From Actinomycetes bacterium (lineage in GTDB: Bacteria > Actinomycetota > Actinomycetes > Mycobacteriales > Mycobacteriaceae), in the NCBI GenBank assembly GCA_023404955.1, contig JAEXZY010000017.1, positions 1 through 25,467 on the forward strand: a DNA stretch of 25,467 nucleotides, read 5' to 3'. The position numbers and the translations under genes were made by a program. The notes beneath the pieces are model-generated. The model was not told where the DNA came from. It did not search any database and was given only the letters and a program-made list of their open reading frames with translations. Each line of letters opens with the position of its first letter. Positions within the stretch are counted from its first letter, which is position 1. Of this stretch, positions 8,955 to 16,255 are shown piece after piece.

Positions 8955-10210
8955 CCGACTTCAAGGCGCCCAAGGGCGTCCCGGATTACCTGCCGCCCGA
9001 CTCCGCCGAATTCGTCGCGGTGCGCGCTGCACTCCTCGGGGCTGCCCGCCGCGCCGGCTACGGCGACATCGAGCTGCCGATTTTCGAGGACACCGCACTG
9101 TTCGCCCGCGGGGTGGGGGAGTCCACCGACGTGGTGTCGAAGGAGATGTACACCTTCGCCGACCGAGGAGAGCGGTCGGTGACGCTGCGCCCCGAGGGCA
9201 CTGCGGGCGTCATGCGCGCAGTGATCGAGCACGGTCTCGACCGCGGCCAGCTGCCGGTGAAGCTGTGCTATTCCGGCCCCTTCTTCCGGTATGAGCGGCC
9301 GCAGGCCGGCCGGTACCGGCAGCTACAGCAGGTCGGGGTGGAGGCGATCGGCGTCGACGATCCGGCGCTCGACGCCGAGGTGATCGCGGTGGCCGACGCC
9401 GGGTTTCGCTCGCTGGGTCTCGACGGGTTCCGGTTGGAGATCACCTCGCTCGGGGATGAGACCTGCCGCCCCCAGTATCGAGAATTGTTGCAGCAGTTCC
9501 TGTTCGGGTTGGACTTCGATGAGGAGACGCGCCGCCGCGCGGAGATCAACCCGCTGCGCGTGCTCGACGACAAGCGCCCGCACGTCAAGGAGATGACCGC
9601 CGACGCGCCGTTGATGCTCGATCACCTCTCCGAGGTGGCCAAGGCGCACTTCGAGACCGTGCTGGCGCATCTGGACGCGCTCGGGGTGCCGTATGTGATC
9701 AATCCGCGCATGGTCCGCGGTCTGGACTACTACACGAAGACGACGTTCGAGTTCGTCCACGACGGTCTCGGTGCCCAGTCCGGGATCGGGGGCGGCGGTC
9801 GCTACGACGGGTTGATGAGCCAGCTGGGCGGCCGCGATCTGTCGGGCATCGGGTTCGGGCTGGGTGTAGATCGGACGCTGCTGGCGCTGCGCGCCGAGGG
9901 CAAGACCGCCGGCGAGGCAGCGCGCGTCGACGTGTACGCGGTGCCGATGGGCGCCGAGGCCAAGGTGCGGCTGGCGGTGCTGGCCGCACAGTTACGCGCG
10001 GAAGGCGTGCGGGTGGACATGGCGTACGGCGACCGCAGCCTCAAGGGCGCGATGAAGGGTGCCGACCGGTCCGGTGCGTCGATCGCCCTGGTCGCGGGGG
10101 ACCGCGACCTGGAGGCGGGCACGATCGGCGTGAAGACGTTGACGACGGGCGAACAGGTCGACATTCCAATCGATCAGTTGGTCACCGACGTGCTCGCCCG
10201 CCTGGGCTGA
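8951..10210 (+). CDS. hisS: Histidyl-tRNA synthetase
   Basis: This class II aminoacyl-tRNA synthetase of 419 residues charges tRNA-His in the cytoplasm. Motif 1 lies in the N-terminal region (KGVPDYLPP, then SKEMYTF). Motif 2 is FRYERPQ (112-118) with GRYRQLQQ after it. The histidine-binding signatures are LDYYTKT (258-264) and GGGGRYDG (280-287). Motif 3 is GIGFGLGVDR (299-308). A C-terminal anticodon-binding domain follows (about 325-419). Length is normal for bacterial HisRS. The GTG start overlaps the upstream hydrolase stop, and the stop is only 6 nt from the end of the convergent membrane-protein gene. M. tuberculosis has the same hydrolase-hisS pair. Confidence 0.96.
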   Translation: MTDFKAPKGVPDYLPPDSAEFVAVRAALLGAARRAGYGDIELPIFEDTALFARGVGESTDVVSKEMYTFADRGERSVTLRPEGTAGVMRAVIEHGLDRGQLPVKLCYSGPFFRYERPQAGRYRQLQQVGVEAIGVDDPALDAEVIAVADAGFRSLGLDGFRLEITSLGDETCRPQYRELLQQFLFGLDFDEETRRRAEINPLRVLDDKRPHVKEMTADAPLMLDHLSEVAKAHFETVLAHLDALGVPYVINPRMVRGLDYYTKTTFEFVHDGLGAQSGIGGGGRYDGLMSQLGGRDLSGIGFGLGVDRTLLALRAEGKTAGEAARVDVYAVPMGAEAKVRLAVLAAQLRAEGVRVDMAYGDRSLKGAMKGADRSGASIALVAGDRDLEAGTIGVKTLTTGEQVDIPIDQLVTDVLARLG

Positions 10211-10216
10211 CCGACC

Positions 10217-10756
10217 TCACCGGCGGTGGACGACGTCGTCGAGCACCCGGTCGAGAACCCCGATCCCACCGCCGAACGGGTTGCCGCGCTTGAGTGTTCG
10301 GACACCGGATGGTGTCACGGCGACCAGCTTGGGTGAGCTGGAGGTCCACTGCATCCGCCGTTCGAACTGCACCTGGTCGAGCGGCGCGACGATCTCCCCG
10401 GCGCCGTCGCGGTAGATGCGCCGGGCCCGGTCGAACACCGCGACGGGCTGGAACGACGTGAGGGGCCGCAGTTGCCGCGCGTTGAGCGTTGCGACGGTGC
10501 GCACCAGTGCGCCGCCGCAGCAGATCCCGAGCGCGAGGATCGCGACGCTGAGTGTCCGCGACACTGCGGAGCCCGCGCTGAGTAGCGATCCGACCCCGAA
10601 GACGCTGAAGACCAGCGCGATGATCACGAGCACGAAGGCGACGATCTCCGACGGGCCGTTGCCGCGGTCGACAACCAGGATCTCGGCTCCGCGTTCTGCC
10701 ACCACGAGACCGCCCTGTTCGGCGAGGATCACCGGTTCCAGGGGTGCCGCCACCAT
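10217..10756 (-). CDS. Small two-helix membrane protein of unknown function at the end of the urt operon
   Basis: I do not recognise a family for this 179-residue protein. It has an N-terminal region of about 35 residues, two predicted membrane helices (about 38-60 and 67-88) with a short turn between them, and a C-terminal soluble domain of about 90 residues. That domain contains paired short strands (PVAVFDRARRIYRD, then KLVAVTPSGVRTLKRGNPFGG), which might be a PH-like beta fold; this is only an impression. The ATG has GGGAAG about 5 nt upstream. The gene begins 32 nt after the urtE stop on the same strand, so it is probably transcribed with the urea transporter, and its end is 6 nt from the convergent hisS. 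A link to urea uptake is suggested by position alone. Confidence 0.75.
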   Translation of the reverse strand: MVAAPLEPVILAEQGGLVVAERGAEILVVDRGNGPSEIVAFVLVIIALVFSVFGVGSLLSAGSAVSRTLSVAILALGICCGGALVRTVATLNARQLRPLTSFQPVAVFDRARRIYRDGAGEIVAPLDQVQFERRMQWTSSSPKLVAVTPSGVRTLKRGNPFGGGIGVLDRVLDDVVHRR

Positions 10757-10788
10757 GAGAGCTTCCCACGGGGCCTAGCGGCCGAGCC

Positions 10789-11484
10789 TCAGATGGCCAT
10801 GGCGGCGCGCACATCGGCCTCGGACGCGGAGCCGCCCGTGCCGCTCGAGGTGATGCGACCGGCTTCGAGAATGTAGTACCGCTGCGAAGACTCCAGCGCG
10901 AATCCGATGTGCTGCTCCACCAGCAGCACGCCCAGATCACCGCGCGCAGTCAGCGCGGTGATGGCCGCCTCGATCTCGGCGACCACGGACGGCTGGATGC
11001 CCTCGGTGGGTTCGTCGAGAATCAGGCACTTCGGTCTGGTGATCAGCGCGCGGGCGATCGCGAGCTGCTGACGCTGGCCGCCGGAGAGCAGCCCGGCGCG
11101 CCGGGTCAGTAGCTCTTTGAGTGCCGGGAACAGGTCGAGCTGTTCGTCGATCAGCGCCTTGCCGTTCTTCCGCCCGTCGGCAACCACCTGTAGGTTCTCG
11201 GCGGTGGTCAGCTGACCGAAGGACTGCTGCCCCTGCGGCACGTAGGCCAGTCCACGTGCCACCCGGGCGCTGGGCCGCAGCTTGGTGATGTCGTCGCCAT
11301 CGAAACGCACTGTGCCGCTTGAGCATTTGAGTAATCCGACGGCCGCGCGCAGCAGCGTGGTCTTACCTGCACCGTTGTGCCCCATCACGGCGGCGACGCC
11401 GTCGGAGGGCACCTCGAGGCTGACCCCGTGGATCACGGAGCTGCGGCCGTAGCCGGTGTGGACGTCGACGAGTTCGAGTGTCAC
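10789..11484 (-). CDS. urtE: Urea ABC transporter ATP-binding protein UrtE
   Basis: This 231-residue LivF-type ATPase is one of the two ATP-binding subunits powering urea import. It has Walker A GHNGAGKT (35-42), a Q-loop YVPQGQQ (81-87), the ABC signature LSGGQ (133-137), Walker B LILDEP (154-159), and a switch His in VEQH. The YVPQGQQSF phrase and the EPTEGIQPS after Walker B are typical of UrtE. The GTG at 11484 overlaps the urtD stop (GTGA) and has GGAAGG 6 nt upstream. The frame is open further upstream to 11907, but that part only shadows urtD. It is the last of five consecutive urt genes. Confidence 0.93.
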   Translation of the reverse strand: MTLELVDVHTGYGRSSVIHGVSLEVPSDGVAAVMGHNGAGKTTLLRAAVGLLKCSSGTVRFDGDDITKLRPSARVARGLAYVPQGQQSFGQLTTAENLQVVADGRKNGKALIDEQLDLFPALKELLTRRAGLLSGGQRQQLAIARALITRPKCLILDEPTEGIQPSVVAEIEAAITALTARGDLGVLLVEQHIGFALESSQRYYILEAGRITSSGTGGSASEADVRAAMAI

Positions 11485-12296
11485 GAGATTCCTTCCGCGC
11501 CAGCGGCAGCGGTGCCGAGGTAGACCTCCTGCACCTTGGGGTCGGCCTGCACTTGCGCAACGGAACCTTCGGCGATGACCTGGCCTCGCGCCAGCACCGT
11601 CACCGATGTGGCGAACGCCCGCATGAAGTCCATGTCGTGTTCGACGACGACGACGGTGCGTTCGGCACCGATGCGCCGTAACAGGTTTCCGGTCTCTTCG
11701 CGTTCCTCGGTGCTCATTCCGGCCACCGGTTCGTCGAGCAGTAGCACGTCGGCGTTCTGCACCAGCAGCATGCCGATCTCCAGCCACTGTTTCTGACCGT
11801 GGGCCAGCACGCCGGCGGGCCGGTCCGCGAGGTGGGTCAGGCCGATGGTGTGCAGGGCCTGTTCGATGATCGGCAGCACGCCGGAGCGTCGCCGCAGCAG
11901 GGTCCACACCGACCGGCCCGCGCCGGCGGCGATGTCGAGGTTCTGCAGAACGGTCAGTTGCTCGAAGACGCTCGCGGTCTGGAACGTGCGTCCCACTCCG
12001 CGGCGGGCGATCTGGTGCACCTTCTTGCCGAGCAGCTCCACCCCGGACTTGTTCACCGACCCGGTTGCCGGCACCAGGCCGGTGATCGCGTCGATGACGG
12101 TGGTCTTGCCCGCACCGTTGGGTCCGATCAGGAAGCGCAGATCACCCTGGAACAGCGTCAGGTCGACGTCGCTGACGGCCTTGAAGCCGTCGAAATCGAC
12201 GGTGAGGCCGCGGACTTCGAGGTATTGCGTACCCATCCCGGCGTTACCGCCCTCGACGGGCTCCTTGCCCGCTGTCGAAGCATCGACCTCGGTCAT
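11481..12296 (-). CDS. urtD: Urea ABC transporter ATP-binding protein UrtD
   Basis: This 271-residue LivG-type ATPase is the second motor subunit of the urea importer. It has Walker A GPNGAGKT (58-65), Q-loop FQT (105-107), Walker B DVLLLDEP (183-190), and the switch His in VEHDMDFM. The ABC signature reads AHGQK (165-169) followed by QWLEIGM. This departure from LSGGQ is characteristic of UrtD and helps distinguish a urea system from a branched-chain amino acid system. The first 23 or so residues are a variable extension before the ATPase domain. The ATG overlaps the urtC stop by 4 nt (ATGA), and its own stop overlaps urtE, so translation is tightly coupled. Confidence 0.94.
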   Translation of the reverse strand: MTEVDASTAGKEPVEGGNAGMGTQYLEVRGLTVDFDGFKAVSDVDLTLFQGDLRFLIGPNGAGKTTVIDAITGLVPATGSVNKSGVELLGKKVHQIARRGVGRTFQTASVFEQLTVLQNLDIAAGAGRSVWTLLRRRSGVLPIIEQALHTIGLTHLADRPAGVLAHGQKQWLEIGMLLVQNADVLLLDEPVAGMSTEEREETGNLLRRIGAERTVVVVEHDMDFMRAFATSVTVLARGQVIAEGSVAQVQADPKVQEVYLGTAAAGAEGIS

Positions 12297-13393
12297 GAGC
12301 TCACCCCCACCTTCTCCGCGTCGAGTTCGTCCTGTTCCGCGGCCGGCGCGGACTTATTGCGACGACGGCGCAGGAACACCCCCAACCCGGCGAGTCCGGC
12401 CGGGAAGAATCCGACGACAACGATGAACAGCAGGCCTTGGGCGTACGTCCATTCCGACGGAAAGCGTTCAGAGAACAGCGTTTGCGCCCACGCCACCCCG
12501 ATCGCGCCCAGTACGGGCCCGAGCAGTGTGGTGCGACCCCCGATCGCGACACCGATCAGGAATGCGATCGAGGGCAGGATGCCGACCTGCGACGGCGCGA
12601 TGAACCCGACGATCGGCGCGAAGAGCGCCCCCGCGATGCTCGCGAACAGCGCGGCGACCGTGTAGGCGACCACCTTGATGTTGGCCGGGTCGTAGCCCAG
12701 GAAGCGCACCCGCTCCTCGCCGTCGCGGACCGCCACCAGTAGTTCGCCGTAGCGGCTCTGCATGAGCTGGCGCACCACCGCGACCACGAGCAGCAGCACC
12801 GCGGCGGCGATGAAGTACAGCATGCGGCGGTTCACCGGATCGTTGAGCGTGAACCCGAAGAACGTGCGAAACCTGTTGAGCCCGTTCGATCCGCCAAGAC
12901 CGGTCTGGCCGACCAGCAGGATGGCCAGCGCGGCCGCCAGCGCCTGCGACAGGATCGCGAAGTAGGCGCCTTTGACCTTGCGTTTGAACACACCGAAGCC
13001 CAGCGCGGCGGCGATCGCGGTCGGCAACAGGACGATCGCTACGAGTGTGACCGCGGGGGAGGCGAACGGCTGCCAATACGACGGCAGTTCCCGGGTGCCC
13101 TGGATCTGCATGAAGTCGGGCACATCGTCGCCGCGCAGCTGTGCGTCGGCGATCTTGAGGTGCATCGCCATCAGGTAGCCGCCGAGGCCGAAGAACACGC
13201 CCTGGCCCAGCACCAGCATGCCGCCGCGGCCCCACGCCAGCCCGATGCCCGCGGCCACGATCGCGAAGCAGAGGAATTTGCCCAGCAGGCTGAGCCGGAA
13301 GTCCGACAGCACCGCGGGGGCGATGACGAACAGGACGAGTGCGGCGACCCCGAAGCCGGCCCACGTCTGCCAGCGGCCGATGAGGGTTCTCAC
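12293..13393 (-). CDS. urtC: Urea ABC transporter permease UrtC
   Basis: A 366-residue LivM-type inner-membrane permease with about nine to ten hydrophobic helices. The family features are GLAWGRGGMLVLGQGVFFGL near the first helices, FKRKVKGAYFAILSQALAA in the middle, and the cytoplasmic coupling loop VAVRDGEERVRFLGYDPANIK, which contacts an ATPase subunit. A hydrophilic Arg/Lys/Glu tail of about 30 residues ends the protein. The GTG at 13393 overlaps the urtB stop (GTGA) and has AAGGAG 6 nt upstream. The open frame extends to 13894, but that part is antisense-like shadow of urtB, not a longer protein. With UrtB it forms the membrane channel. Confidence 0.93.
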   Translation of the reverse strand: MRTLIGRWQTWAGFGVAALVLFVIAPAVLSDFRLSLLGKFLCFAIVAAGIGLAWGRGGMLVLGQGVFFGLGGYLMAMHLKIADAQLRGDDVPDFMQIQGTRELPSYWQPFASPAVTLVAIVLLPTAIAAALGFGVFKRKVKGAYFAILSQALAAALAILLVGQTGLGGSNGLNRFRTFFGFTLNDPVNRRMLYFIAAAVLLLVVAVVRQLMQSRYGELLVAVRDGEERVRFLGYDPANIKVVAYTVAALFASIAGALFAPIVGFIAPSQVGILPSIAFLIGVAIGGRTTLLGPVLGAIGVAWAQTLFSERFPSEWTYAQGLLFIVVVGFFPAGLAGLGVFLRRRRNKSAPAAEQDELDAEKVGVSS

Positions 13394-14274
13394 ACCAGAC
13401 TCCTTGTCCGCACGGTGAACAACCCCTGTGGACGCACCTGCAGGAAGATCACGATGATCACGAACACCACGACCTTGGCCAGCGATGCGGTCGTGTTGTA
13501 CTCGATGAACGAGTTCATGAAGCCCAGCGCCAGCGCCGCGATCACGGTGCCCTTGATCTGGCCGAGCCCGCCGACCACGACCACCAGGAACGCGTCGATC
13601 AGATAGCTCTGACCGATCGTCGGGCTGGTGGAACCGATCAGCGTCAACGCCACACCGGCGACGGCCGCGAGACCCGAGCCGATGAAGAACGTGGTGATGT
13701 CGGTGCGCCGCGAGGAGATGCCGCTGGTCTCGGCGAGGTCGCGGTTCTGCACGACCGCGCGGATGCGCCGCCCCATCGGGCTGACCTTGAGCACGGTGGC
13801 CAGCACCGCGACGCACACCACGGCGAGCACCAGGATGAAGATGCGGGTCTTCGGCACGACGGCGCCGAGAATCTCCACCCCGCCGGACAACCATGACGGG
13901 GCCACCACGTTGACCGCGGGCGCACCGAAGATGTCGCGCGCCACCTGCTGCAGGATCAGGCCGACGCCGAAGGTGACGAGCAGGGTGTCCAGCGGCCGGT
14001 CGTACATGCGCTGGATCAGCCCCACCTCCAGCGCGACACCCATCGCGCCGCCGATGAAGAACCCGATGACCAGCGAGATGATCAGAGACACACCGGCGCT
14101 CGAGATCACCTGCTGCACCACGTAGGCGGTGTAGCAGCCGGCCATGATGAACTCGCCGTGCGCCATGTTGATGACGCCCATCTGGCCGAACGTCAACGAC
14201 AGGCCCAGAGCGGCCAGCAACAGGATCGAGCCGAGGCTCAACCCTGTTGCCAGCTGCCCGATCAGGACATCCAT
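13390..14274 (-). CDS. urtB: Urea ABC transporter permease UrtB
   Basis: A 294-residue LivH-type permease with about eight membrane helices. It begins with the typical SILLLAALGLSLTFGQMGVI and NMAHGEFIMAG. The coupling loop SPMGRRIRAVVQNRDLAETSG resembles UrtB proteins, and the C-terminal region VVVVGGLGQIKGT is conserved. Some UrtB proteins carry a long periplasmic N-terminal domain; this one does not, as in other actinobacteria as far as I recall. The ATG lies 4 nt after the urtA stop. Together with UrtC it forms the pathway through the cytoplasmic membrane for urea delivered by UrtA. Confidence 0.93.
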   Translation of the reverse strand: MDVLIGQLATGLSLGSILLLAALGLSLTFGQMGVINMAHGEFIMAGCYTAYVVQQVISSAGVSLIISLVIGFFIGGAMGVALEVGLIQRMYDRPLDTLLVTFGVGLILQQVARDIFGAPAVNVVAPSWLSGGVEILGAVVPKTRIFILVLAVVCVAVLATVLKVSPMGRRIRAVVQNRDLAETSGISSRRTDITTFFIGSGLAAVAGVALTLIGSTSPTIGQSYLIDAFLVVVVGGLGQIKGTVIAALALGFMNSFIEYNTTASLAKVVVFVIIVIFLQVRPQGLFTVRTRSLV

Positions 14275-14278
14275 GGGG

Positions 14279-15544
14279 TCAGCCGGAGAGGCCGGCGGCC
14301 CACGGGTAGGACTTCAGGAACGGATCAGGTTCGATCGGGCCGGGGGACTGCCAGACGGTGTAGATCAACCCGTCGGGCCGGATCTCGCCGATGCGGGCGG
14401 TCTTGGTGATGTGGTGGTTCTCGCCGTCGATCGTGACCAGGCCTTCGGGCGCGTCGAACGTGACACCGCCGGCATTGTCCTGAATCGCCTTGACGTCGAA
14501 CGACTTCGCCTTCTCGACGGTGTTCTTCCACAGGTACACCGAGGTGTAGGCGGCTTCCATCGGGTCCGACGTGGGCTTGTTCGCGCCGTACGCCTTCTTG
14601 TAGGCCTCGACGAACTTCTTGTTCACCGGGGTGTCGATGGTCTGGTAGTAGTTCCAGGCCGTCAGCTGCCCGGTGATGTTCTGCACGCCGATGCCGCCGA
14701 CCTCTTCCTCGGCGATCGACACCGAGACGACCGGCATCTGCTGCGGTGTCAGGCCGACATTCTTGTACTCGCGGAAGAATGCGACGTTCGAATCGCCATT
14801 GAGGGTGTTGAACACGGCGTCGGCATCTGCGGTGCGCACCTTGTTGACGATGGTCGAGAAGTCGGTGGAGCCCAGCGGCGTGTAGTCCTCGCCCTTGATC
14901 TCCATGCCGTTGGCGCCCGCGTAGGCCTTGATGATGCGGTTGGCCGTCTGCGGGAAGACGTAGTCGCTGCCCACCAGGTAGAGGGACTTGACGCCCTTCT
15001 CCTTGAGGTAGTCAAGCGCGGGCACGATCTGCTGGTTGGTGGTGGCGCCGGTGTAGAAGATGTTCGGCGACGACTCGAGCCCCTCGTACTGCACCGGGTA
15101 GTAGAGCAGCGAGTTGTTCGACTCGAAGACGGGCAGCATCGCCTTGCGGCTCGACGAGGTCCACCCGCCGAACACCGCGGCCACGCAATCGCTGCTGATC
15201 AGCTTCTCGGCCTTCTCCGCGAACACCGTCGGTTCGGAGGCGCCGTCCTCACCGACCAGCTGGATCTGCTTGCCCATCACACCGCCGGCACCGTTGATCT
15301 CGTCGACGGCCAGCTTGATGGAGTCGCGGACGGTGACCTCGGAGATCGCCATGGTGCCCGACAGTGAGTTCAGCGAGCCGACCTTGACGGTGGACCCGGA
15401 GGTGTCCACGCAGGACTGCGCATTTGCTGAATCCGTCTCACTGGCCTTGCTTCCACAGCCTGCCAACAGCAAGCCGGCCGCCGCGACGATGCTTCCCGCA
15501 GCGAGCGCGGTGCGCCGGGACGGGTGGCGCCGAGGATCCTCCAT
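14279..15544 (-). CDS. urtA: Urea ABC transporter substrate-binding lipoprotein UrtA
   Basis: The 421-residue protein has a lipoprotein signal ending in LLLAGC with the lipidated cysteine at residue 30. It is a type 1 periplasmic-binding fold of the UrtA/AmiC group. UrtA-specific phrases include VGSLNSLSGTMAISE, VFGGWTSSSRKAMLPVFE, YPVQYEGLESSPNIFYTGA, LVGSDYVFPQTANRI, NTLNGDSNVAFF, DPMEAAYTSVYLWK and, near the end, SPGPIEPDPF. These are much closer to urea-binding than to leucine-binding proteins. The ATG at 15544 is chosen because AGAAAGG lies 6 nt upstream and the signal peptide then has normal length; the frame remains open to 15646. It heads the urtABCDE operon. No urease genes lie in the window, so urea would be cleaved by enzymes encoded elsewhere. 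Confidence 0.95.
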   Translation of the reverse strand: MEDPRRHPSRRTALAAGSIVAAAGLLLAGCGSKASETDSANAQSCVDTSGSTVKVGSLNSLSGTMAISEVTVRDSIKLAVDEINGAGGVMGKQIQLVGEDGASEPTVFAEKAEKLISSDCVAAVFGGWTSSSRKAMLPVFESNNSLLYYPVQYEGLESSPNIFYTGATTNQQIVPALDYLKEKGVKSLYLVGSDYVFPQTANRIIKAYAGANGMEIKGEDYTPLGSTDFSTIVNKVRTADADAVFNTLNGDSNVAFFREYKNVGLTPQQMPVVSVSIAEEEVGGIGVQNITGQLTAWNYYQTIDTPVNKKFVEAYKKAYGANKPTSDPMEAAYTSVYLWKNTVEKAKSFDVKAIQDNAGGVTFDAPEGLVTIDGENHHITKTARIGEIRPDGLIYTVWQSPGPIEPDPFLKSYPWAAGLSG

Positions 15545-15665
15545 GAAGGGCCTTTCTGAAAGTCGACAGGTTTGACCTGGGTTCACCTGGGTAGAAAGTG
15601 CAGTGCCGGTGTGGGTGACGCCGGGTGAACGCGGGATTGTCGACACGGGTCGGTGTCGAATCGGG

Positions 15666-15692
15666 ACGTTAGAGCGCCTGTGTTTCTGTCAA
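15666..15692 (-). promoter_or_regulatory. Putative urtA promoter (-35 and -10)
   Basis: Reading the minus strand toward urtA, TTGACA (15692-15687) is a perfect -35 sequence. After 15 nt comes TAACGT (15671-15666), which fits the mycobacterial -10 pattern TANNNT. Transcription would start near 15659, leaving a leader of roughly 115 nt before the urtA ATG. The 15-nt spacer is short of the usual 16-19, which would suit a promoter needing an activator. Confidence 0.5.
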
Positions 15693-15705
15693 ATGTCTGT
15701 GTGTG

Positions 15706-15719
15706 ACGGTGCGGTTAAC
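15706..15719. promoter_or_regulatory. Putative GlnR binding motif (AC-n9-AAC)
   Basis: The plus strand reads GTGACGGTGCGGTTAAC, in which AC (15706-15707) and AAC (15717-15719) are exactly 9 nt apart, the spacing reported for GlnR sites in M. smegmatis. The site lies about 14 nt upstream of the urtA -35, a normal activator position. A second match on the minus strand (GTT at 15668-15670, GT at 15680-15681) overlaps the -10. Only five bases are fixed, so a single match has limited weight; the location before a urea transporter raises it. Confidence 0.45.
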
Positions 15720-15797
15720 CTGTTGGCTGGCGGCACGAGTTGGTTTGCCGTTCACCCGGACAAGGTGAGGACCACCCACCGCCGGTAACGGTTTGGG

Positions 15798-15803
15798 TAC
15801 CGT
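15798..15803 (+). promoter_or_regulatory. Possible -10 element for the secreted-protein gene
   Basis: TACCGT fits TANNNT and would put the transcription start at about 15810-15812, essentially at the start codons (GTG 15812, ATG 15815). No Shine-Dalgarno sequence precedes these codons, so a leaderless message is plausible. The remaining space back to urtA (15545-15814) holds the urt promoter and GlnR-like motifs and no other gene. Confidence 0.35.
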
Positions 15804-15814
15804 CGGGCGATGTG

Positions 15815-16240
15815 ATGGACATGCGAACAGCTACAGCCAAGGTCGGGGTGTCCCTGATGGTCGCGGCCGCTTCGATTGCGCTCACTCCGGGTGTCGCGAG
15901 CGCCCAGCCAGAGGCCCACAAGGTTCAGTACACGGTCAGCGTCGCCGGCCCGTACCAGTTCGACGTGACGTACCTGGTGAATCAGCCGGCGGACAAATCG
16001 GCCTACAACGCCGACGCGTACGCCTATCTGAAGCGCGACACCGTCACCATCGCCCCCGGGCAGCCGTGGACCTTCGAGACCACGCTGGCTGATCCGCAGT
16101 GGGCGTACGTGTGGGCGAGCAGCACCACCAAGGGCGGACAAGCGGCGCCTAATGCGCACTGCGAGGTCGCCGTCGACGGACAGGTCGTCGTGCAGGGTGA
16201 TCATCCCTACAGCCCGCTGTGCCAGGGCACTCAGTGGTGA
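15815..16240 (+). CDS. Small secreted protein, MmpS-like beta domain
   Basis: The 141-residue protein has a Sec signal peptide with a likely signal peptidase I site after VASA (residues 27-30). The mature part of about 111 residues is rich in alternating hydrophobic/polar strands (VQYTVSVAG, FDVTYLV, PWTFETTL). It ends in a segment with two cysteines (116 and 136), HCEVAVDGQVVVQ and SPLC, that could form a disulfide. This layout resembles the soluble domain of MmpS and related exported actinobacterial proteins, but similarity is loose and function is unknown. Starts at GTG 15812 or ATG 15821 are also possible; none has a good ribosome-binding site. It is divergent from urtA and convergent with helD, 15 nt away. 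Confidence 0.75.
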   Translation: MDMRTATAKVGVSLMVAAASIALTPGVASAQPEAHKVQYTVSVAGPYQFDVTYLVNQPADKSAYNADAYAYLKRDTVTIAPGQPWTFETTLADPQWAYVWASSTTKGGQAAPNAHCEVAVDGQVVVQGDHPYSPLCQGTQW

Positions 16241-16255
16241 GTTAGCCCCCTCGCC

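Noticed and set aside
15455..15544. Tat signal in UrtA from the SRRTALAAG sequence
   Set aside because: The twin arginine lacks the rest of the Tat consensus; a Sec lipoprotein signal with LLLAGC explains the N-terminus.
10789..15544. Branched-chain amino acid (Liv) transporter
   Set aside because: UrtA-specific sequence blocks, the AHGQKQWLEI signature of UrtD and the A-B-C-D-E order favour urea.
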